A stretch of 48,000 nucleotides of DNA from a virus. Positions within the stretch are counted from its first letter, which is position 1. Every line of letters begins with the position of its first letter. Below, piece after piece: positions 44,570 to 48,000 of this stretch. The stretch spans positions 1 through 48,000 of the IMG/VR virus record IMGVR_UViG_3300035703_000139; one strand, given 5' to 3'. Made by a program: the position numbers and the translations under genes. The notes under the pieces were generated by a model. It saw nothing but the letters and a program-made list of their open reading frames with translations, was not told the origin of the DNA and made no database searches.

Positions 44570-44689
44570 GGCGCTTGCGCTCGCGTGGGCGCGCGTGGGC
44601 GCGTGTGCGCGTGTGCGCGGGCGGGCGCGTGGGCGTGGGCGCGTGGGCGCGTGGGCGCGTGGGCGCGGGCGGGCTTTTGGGCGCGCGGG
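44570..44689. repeat. 120-nt A-free GC tract with GTGGGCGC repeats
   Basis: The + strand has no A from 44570 to 44689 and is built of GTGGGCGC, GTGTGCGC and GGGCGGGC units, several in direct tandem (44631-44666). Long alternating purine-pyrimidine stretches (GCGCGTGTGCGCGTGTGCGC) favour Z-DNA. No coding potential. Confidence 0.8.
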
Positions 44690-44754
44690 ACTAGGACTAG
44701 GCGGCGCGGAATAGGGCAGCATGGTTGACCTATCGGCGGCCGGGGGCGGGGGCT

Positions 44755-44781
44755 AAGCCGTTGAAATCGTTGGATTTTCGG
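44755..44781 (+). repeat. 27-nt dyad element, copy 3
   Basis: Begins AAGCCGTTGAAATCGTTGGA and ends TTTTCGG. AAATC pairs with GATTT around GTTG. Lies 121 bases upstream of the gene at 44902, again behind a GC-rich run. Confidence 0.75.
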
Positions 44782-44890
44782 CTGTTACAATTCGTCTACT
44801 TGCGGCCGGCCGGGGTTTCGGGCCTGATCCTCCCATCGACGTCACGGGACGCCGAGACGGGACCAAGGGTTCCGGGTTCTTTGAAAAGAC

Positions 44891-44901
44891 GGAACGATTC
44901 C
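44891..44901 (+). promoter_or_regulatory. Short hairpin over the ribosome-binding site
   Basis: GGAA and TTCC pair around CGA directly before ATG 44902. The GGAA is the only ribosome site, so it is sequestered in the same way as before 43724. Confidence 0.5.
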
Positions 44902-45294
44902 ATGTCTATCAAGAAGCACGAATATACCACTGCCAATGGTGTGAAGCATGTGGTTGTGACGCTGGCCGATCTGGCCAAGGCGGCGGGGCTCGACCCCGAA
45001 ACAATCAAGGCGTGCTTTAGGGCCGGGGCCGGGACCGAACTGGCGGGCCAGTTTATTGTTTCCTTGGAACGAGAAGCCCCCGTGAAGGTTACCAAGGCAA
45101 CTAAAAGCGGGGGGCCGGCTTACATCTATGCCGATGGCCCGAACGGCGCGAAGTATCGGTGGCGCGAAGGCATGACTGACTGGGAGGCGGTGCCGATGCC
45201 GCCGCCGCTGCCGGGGGGCGAGGTGGTGCCACCCCCTATTCCGCAGGGTGCCGAGAAGGTGCCGGGCAAGATCACTGGCCGGCGTGGCAAGTAA
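44902..45294 (+). CDS. Protein of unknown function, control-region gene
   Basis: A 130-aa protein from ATG 44902. A helical start with DNA-binding flavour (VVVTLADLAKAAGLDPETIK then ACFRAGAG), a short beta part (YIYADGPNGAKYRWREGMTD), and a Pro-rich end (PMPPPLPGGEVVPPPIPQG) with basic tail GKITGRRGK. LADLAKAAGLDPETIKACFR could be a helix-turn-helix. It may be a regulator. A strong terminator follows. Confidence 0.65.
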   Translation: MSIKKHEYTTANGVKHVVVTLADLAKAAGLDPETIKACFRAGAGTELAGQFIVSLEREAPVKVTKATKSGGPAYIYADGPNGAKYRWREGMTDWEAVPMPPPLPGGEVVPPPIPQGAEKVPGKITGRRGK

Positions 45295-45313
45295 GGGGAG
45301 CGTTACCTTGTGA

Positions 45314-45339
45314 GGGGGCTTCGGCCCCCGCCTTTTCTT
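45314..45339 (+). terminator. Rho-independent terminator
   Basis: GGGGGC and GCCCCC around TTCG, followed by GCCTTTTCTT, 19 bases after the preceding stop. Same GC stem and UUCG loop as after the capsid gene. Confidence 0.85.
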
Positions 45340-45353
45340 GGAAAGGAACGGAT

Positions 45354-45572
45354 ATGGAACGGATTGTTTCGGCCAATACTTACAATGCTTGTTTGGCCAT
45401 TGGCCAAACGCGCGGCGGCAAGGAAATCCGGCGCGGGCTTTACTTGGTCCCGACGCTTGCGGGCTGGATTGGATTACGTTGCGTGGCGGACTACGGGGAG
45501 GACAGCCCGCCCGAACACTACAGCGCTATCAAGGCGCAAACCATTCAAGACATCCTAGACTGGATGGACTAA
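45354..45572 (+). CDS. Small protein, unknown
   Basis: A 72-aa protein with GGAAAGGAACGGAT ahead of its ATG. It reads as strands (MERIVSANTYNACLAIGQTR; KEIRRGLYLVPTLAGW) and an acidic helix (HYSAIKAQTIQDILDWMD). Compact alpha/beta, no known family. It sits between two terminators, so it may have its own regulated transcript or depend on read-through. Confidence 0.65.
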   Translation: MERIVSANTYNACLAIGQTRGGKEIRRGLYLVPTLAGWIGLRCVADYGEDSPPEHYSAIKAQTIQDILDWMD

Positions 45573-45573
45573 T

Positions 45574-45600
45574 AAGGGGGCTGAAGCCCCCTTACTTTTT
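45574..45600 (+). terminator. Rho-independent terminator
   Basis: AAGGGGGC and GCCCCCTT pair around TGAA, followed by ACTTTTTTG. Starts one base after the preceding stop. A stem of 8 bp plus T-run makes this one of the strongest in the window. Confidence 0.9.
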
Positions 45601-45610
45601 TGCCTATGGA

Positions 45611-45706
45611 TAGGAAGATTTTCCTACGTCAAGGCCGCCTTGCAGGAATATTTCCCCAACGACTGCCCGTTTCGGCCTGGATTTCCAGGAATATTTGCCT
45701 ACATCT
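45611..45706. repeat. Three helically phased palindromic repeats
   Basis: TAGGAAGATTTTCCTACGTC at 45611-45630 is near-palindromic; related AGGAATATTTCCCCAACGAC begins at 45644 and AGGAATATTTGCCTACATC at 45687. Centres are 32 and 43 bases apart, close to three and four helical turns. This is the arrangement of a regulator binding repeatedly on one face of DNA. Confidence 0.6.
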
Positions 45707-45736
45707 TATTACGCTTCCGGACCAATTTCGTGCAAC

Positions 45737-45751
45737 TGCGAATCATTCGCA
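45737..45751. promoter_or_regulatory. Perfect 15-nt palindrome
   Basis: TGCGAAT-C-ATTCGCA, a perfect inverted repeat with a one-base centre, within the non-coding stretch 45602-45869. Likely a dimeric regulator site. Around it is nothing else but G-rich runs. Confidence 0.5.
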
Positions 45752-45869
45752 TCTCCGGCGCGGGGGTAGGGGTCGGGGGCCTGGCAAAAATCGGGCGGGT
45801 GGCGTCAGGGTCAGGAATGGCGCGGCTGAATTGCGCGCAATTTTTAGACCCAACTTGTTGAAAGCCCCA

Positions 45870-46238
45870 CTACAACAATTTCGGCCCGGCGTCAGGCTTA
45901 AAGAACTCGCCGCGCGGCCCACAGTTTCCCCGCTCCTCTCGTTGGTGAGCACAAGTCAACATTTGCAACTGCCAGCCAGTGACCGGATTAAACACTTTTT
46001 TATTGATCTCGGGATTTCTGCACCTCAGTTGGTCTGCATACGTATGCTGCCAAAAGCAATCCACACAAAGACCCTTAACTCCAGGCGGCAAATCACGCTC
46101 CAATTCAAAGTCCTCCTTTACACGTCTGCGGGGCACCATAGCAGGTTGCCGGCGCGGGCGCAAGCACTGCCGGCAGACATTCGGGGCGGGGTCTTTACAC
46201 GTATGCGGAGGGTGTCTCAAAAAAGAGACTCGGCCCAT
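45870..46238 (-). CDS. Cys-rich phage protein, unknown
   Basis: Up to 122 aa with uncertain start (ATG 46238 lies inside the HNH gene; ATG 46139 and a TTG at 46220 are alternatives). Cys positions: CKDPAPNVCRQC near the start; then DLPPGVKGLCVDCFWQ, RCRNPEIN, FNPVTGWQLQMLTCAHQRE and NCGPRGEFFKPDAG. The C..DC...C...PVTG...C..QRE...CGP.G..F pattern is typical of small phage zinc-binding proteins. The opposite strand has a long frame with no familiar content. Confidence 0.65.
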   Translation of the reverse strand: MGRVSFLRHPPHTCKDPAPNVCRQCLRPRRQPAMVPRRRVKEDFELERDLPPGVKGLCVDCFWQHTYADQLRCRNPEINKKVFNPVTGWQLQMLTCAHQREERGNCGPRGEFFKPDAGPKLL

Positions 46239-46777
46239 TTACCGAGCAGGCGCAGTTCTTTAAGGGTTGCATCGTTCTTCAACCTGTTTGCGCGCCAAGA
46301 AATAATCTGCACGTTGTCTTTGGTGTAGCCGCGAGCATTATTAATACGGTCTAAACTGGGTTTGTTATTTTTTATTTTATTTTTCTGGGCATTATCAGAA
46401 GTGTAGTCTAACGGAATGTTTAAAATGGGACACATTGTTGGTAGTGGAAATAGATGTTTTATCTCTAAAGAAAATTCCAACGACTTATTGCGGGCATTTG
46501 TTTTTGCCGCTTTAAGCAGGTTTTTAATGGTGTCCCATTGCCAAGGAAAGAAATGTTTCCTAAAGTTCTTTTCAAACTCACGTTTAAACTTGCTTTTGGC
46601 TTTCCATTGCGCGTGGCCAACAATGCCGCGCTCAGCACACAAACGCACAAACAACGCATCAAAAGTTTCTATTGGACCATAGAAATTATTTGGAATGGCT
46701 TCAAAGGTCATAGCTGCCTTTATGCGGGCATATCGCTTCTGCTGGTATTCGCGCCAGTACGCTTTGCGGTCTCTCAT
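46217..46777 (-). CDS. HNH homing endonuclease
   Basis: A 186-aa protein from ATG 46777. A basic N-terminus (RDRKAYWREYQQKRYARIKA), CPILNIPLDY, then PSLDRINNARGYTKDNVQII and SWRANRLKNDATLKELRLLG. Same family as 34917 and 47277: the ending ATLKELRLLGKWAESLF matches ATLEELVMVGKWA of the latter. AT-rich. It lies between the two CTCACC arrays. Confidence 0.85.
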   Translation of the reverse strand: MRDRKAYWREYQQKRYARIKAAMTFEAIPNNFYGPIETFDALFVRLCAERGIVGHAQWKAKSKFKREFEKNFRKHFFPWQWDTIKNLLKAAKTNARNKSLEFSLEIKHLFPLPTMCPILNIPLDYTSDNAQKNKIKNNKPSLDRINNARGYTKDNVQIISWRANRLKNDATLKELRLLGKWAESLF

Positions 46778-46825
46778 GTGAGGCAGAATAGCACAAGCAG
46801 CACATAAAATCAAGATCACAGGAAA

Positions 46826-47091
46826 CTCACGACGCTCACCGACTCTCACTTAAAAACGCCGGTTTTCTGCGGGTTTGCAAAAGGTGAGTTTAGTGAGGGT
46901 CCATCTCTTATAAAGAAGAAAGAAAAGCATATATAGTATATAAAAGTATGGGCGCAGACGCTCACCAAACTCACCCCCCTTGATTTTCCTGGATTTTTTA
47001 AAATCCACGCTCACCGGACCCTCACCCCGTTTTTGCTAAGTGCTTGATTTTATTGGGTTTTGTTTCGCCGGGGAAGTTCACCTTCCTCACC
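46826..47091. repeat. CTCACC iteron array 2 with AT-rich core
   Basis: CTCAC(G/C/T) at 46826, 46835 and 46845; inverted (G/A)GTGAG at 46883 and 46892; AT-rich core with CATATATAGTATATAAAAG; CTCACC at 46961, 46970, 47010 and 47021; then TTCACC 47077 and CTCACC 47086. The spacing series 9-10, 9, 9 copies array 1, and the stretch around TTTGCAAAAGGTGA is nearly identical in both. Extra copies extend this array to the right. Confidence 0.75.
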
Positions 47092-47166
47092 CGGCGCTAA
47101 CTTGTTATTAGGCGCACTTTAACAATTTGAAGCCGGGCTTCTGCGCTGCAACTACGGTCTGAAAAA

Positions 47167-47245
47167 AGCATGCACTTTTGGCAGCATAGCATGAGTGTGC
47201 ATATGCTTTTCTAATCTAAGCATGCTTTTTGGCCAGCGTAGCAGT
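47167..47245. repeat. Pair of about 27-base direct repeats, 52 bases apart
   Basis: AGCATGCACTTTTGGC with AGCATAGCA (from 47167) and AGCATGCTTTTTGGCC with AGCGTAGCA (from 47219). The offset is 52 bases, five helical turns. GTGCATATGC lies between. Probably a regulator site; no gene in the stretch. Confidence 0.6.
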
Positions 47246-47276
47246 TATACCACGCCGACCAAAAAAATTCAAGCGC

Positions 47277-47699
47277 TTATTCTGGTATGGGCCTCCCAAT
47301 CTTTTTTAGCTCTTCTGTTGCCCATTTTCCTACCATTACCAATTCTTCTAGGGTTGCATTTGATTTAATTCTATTAGCCTTTAATGACATTATACAAACA
47401 TTGTCATTATCATACCCCCGTGTGTTATCTATTCGATCCACGCTATAAGAATTATCGTCTGCATTTACAGTATGAAATTGCAAAGGTATTTTTAATACGG
47501 GACAAATTTCGGGTAGAGCAAAATACGCTGGGTTAAGGTTAAAAGATATTTTACGATTTTTGGCTTGATGTTTTACTCTAGCAAAAAGTTTTGCTAGTTG
47601 ATTAGATAAGTAAATTTCCTTATATATTTCTGGGTGGGTTTTTGCTATCTCTTCAACTGATTTTTGATGCCGCTCAGCATCAGTTGTTTCTTTTTTCAT
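47277..47699 (-). CDS. HNH homing endonuclease
   Basis: A 140-aa protein, ATG 47699 with TAGGAG ahead. CPVLKIPLQF, YSVDRIDNTRGYDNDNVCIM and SLKANRIKSNATLEELVMVG make the nuclease core. Strongly AT-rich. It has its own strong promoter (47735-47763) and no neighbour in its direction for 500 bases, so it is an independent mobile cassette beside thyX. Confidence 0.85.
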   Translation of the reverse strand: MKKETTDAERHQKSVEEIAKTHPEIYKEIYLSNQLAKLFARVKHQAKNRKISFNLNPAYFALPEICPVLKIPLQFHTVNADDNSYSVDRIDNTRGYDNDNVCIMSLKANRIKSNATLEELVMVGKWATEELKKIGRPIPE

Positions 47700-47734
47700 A
47701 GAAAACTCCTATATAAAAAATTTTGCCTAAAAAT

Positions 47735-47763
47735 ATATTACTATGTGTCAAGCGAAAAGTCAA
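47735..47763 (-). promoter_or_regulatory. Leftward sigma70-type promoter for the HNH gene
   Basis: On the - strand TTGACT (47763-47758), 17-bp spacer, TAATAT (47740-47735). The best -10/-35 match in the region; leader about 28 bases to ATG 47699. Confidence 0.75.
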
Positions 47764-47824
47764 GTGCCTTTTCGGGCGCTCGCGCGGCGCCTAAGTTTTT
47801 CCCCACCATTCAGTCAGTAATCCC

Positions 47825-47853
47825 TTGAAGGCCGCACGCGCGTCGCGTATATT
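47825..47853 (+). promoter_or_regulatory. Rightward sigma70-type promoter for thyX
   Basis: TTGAAG (47825-47830), 17-bp spacer, TATATT (47848-47853). Same TTGAAG -35 as the promoter before 19040. The expected start near 47860 gives a leader of about 19 bases with GGAGGG before ATG 47879. Confidence 0.75.
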
Positions 47854-47878
47854 CCACTTCCCAGCACGGAGGGCTTAT

Positions 47879-48000
47879 ATGGAAGTCGCCTACTTAGATC
47901 ACATGGGTTCCGACCTTTCGGTCGTGAATGCCGCCCGCGTATCCTTCGGTAAACGTAAAGAAGTCTTTGATGGCAGAGATGCGCGGCTTATCAAGTACCT
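47879..48000 (+). CDS. thyX: Flavin-dependent thymidylate synthase ThyX (5' part)
   Basis: The first 40 residues, cut by the window edge. MEVAYLDHMGSDLSVVNAAR then VSFGKRKEVFDGRDARLIKY is the ThyX N-terminus (D..G.DL.VVNAARVSFGK). ThyX methylates dUMP to dTMP using FADH2, NADPH and methylenetetrahydrofolate. It would consume the dUMP made by the dUTPase and deaminase-like proteins encoded leftward. GGAGGG lies nine bases ahead of the ATG. Confidence 0.85.
   Translation, partial: MEVAYLDHMGSDLSVVNAARVSFGKRKEVFDGRDARLIKY

Larger units (their letters stand above)
44150..44901. other. 752-base non-coding control region
   Basis: No convincing gene. It holds a GGGGGA/TCCCCC hairpin (44172-44189), the first CTCACC iteron array, a 120-nt A-free GC tract, a third 27-nt dyad and a small hairpin at the next start codon. 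Long frames across the GC tract are low-complexity artefacts of the repeat. Confidence 0.65.
46778..47276. other. 499-base non-coding region
   Basis: No gene. It contains the second CTCACC array, a GGATTT/AAATCC hairpin (46991-47006), a long stem-loop CGCCGGG...CCCGGCG with inner GGAAG/CTTCC (47066-47096), and a pair of 27-base direct repeats (47167, 47219). Confidence 0.65.

Noticed and set aside
44404-44722. Open frames in both directions over the GC tract
   Set aside because: They are translations of the GTGGGCGC repeat (Arg/Ala/Gly/Val or Pro/Ala/Arg/His runs) and not genes.
45600-46328. 242-aa open frame on the + strand
   Set aside because: It starts inside a terminator tail, crosses the phased repeats and lies antisense to a Cys-patterned phage protein and an HNH gene. 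Sequence is Arg/Leu/Pro-rich without motifs.
44201-47091. CRISPR array
   Set aside because: Repeats are 6-9 bases with nine-base spacing, occur in both directions and lack spacers of 25-40 bases or cas genes.
1-48000. tRNA genes or an integrase/att site
   Set aside because: I saw no cloverleaf with TTC-loop and acceptor pairing, and no recombinase gene, so a temperate lifestyle is not supported by this window.

Overview
The window is part of the genome of a tailed dsDNA bacteriophage, most likely a podovirus. It carries a virion-protein cluster with an SU10/P22-type adaptor and nozzle, very large ejection proteins and no tape-measure or sheath gene. It also carries a leftward replication and nucleotide-metabolism operon and T4-like rII genes. 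Most genes are GC-rich with many overlapping start and stop codons. The sigma70-type promoters and Shine-Dalgarno sequences suggest a GC-rich proteobacterial host, but I cannot name it. Five HNH/endonuclease VII-type genes stand out as visibly AT-rich mobile DNA.

Layout. (1) 1-25.58 kb, + strand, virion module: GroES-like co-chaperonin, scaffold, capsid-associated proteins, major capsid protein, decoration-like protein, two adaptor-like proteins, two tandem zinc-ribbon proteins, a membrane/coiled-coil protein, a collar/His-rich tail fibre, the nozzle, three mid-size internal virion proteins and an 1861-aa ejection protein with an HEGFH metallopeptidase motif. Next come a glycosyltransferase and a three-domain glycosyltransferase/methyltransferase/DUF115 protein, then a run of small basic proteins sharing a KxxGGxV-type motif. 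(2) 25.58-42.97 kb, - strand: metallophosphatase, MazZ-like dATP/dGTP diphosphohydrolase, dUTPase, PD-(D/E)XK nuclease, a family A DNA polymerase split from its UDG-like/exonuclease half, SleB-type lysin, ssDNA-binding-like protein with its own promoter and terminator, dCMP-deaminase-like protein, glutaredoxin, Sak4-like ATPase, Cas4-like exonuclease, HTH protein, rIIB, rIIA and many small proteins. The two arms converge with overlapping stop codons at 25576-25579. (3) 42.97-48 kb: gene-poor control region with divergent promoters, three kinds of repeated hairpin or dyad, duplicated CTCACC iteron arrays, a 120-nt A-free GC tract, three small + strand genes, two - strand HNH genes and, at the edge, the start of thyX.

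How the genes fit together. dUTPase, the deaminase-like protein, ThyX, the MazZ-like enzyme and glutaredoxin would shape the dNTP pool. The split UDG-exonuclease/polymerase replicates DNA, and the ssDNA-binding-like/Sak4/Cas4-like trio recombines it. rIIA/rIIB probably act against host defence. The glycosyltransferase pair, placed just after the ejection genes behind apparently leaderless promoters, may modify a virion or host-surface glycan.

The most unusual points are the polymerase split inside its exonuclease domain, the trifunctional glycan-modifying fusion, and the duplicated iteron/hairpin control region. Family names come from reading motifs by eye; no database search was run.
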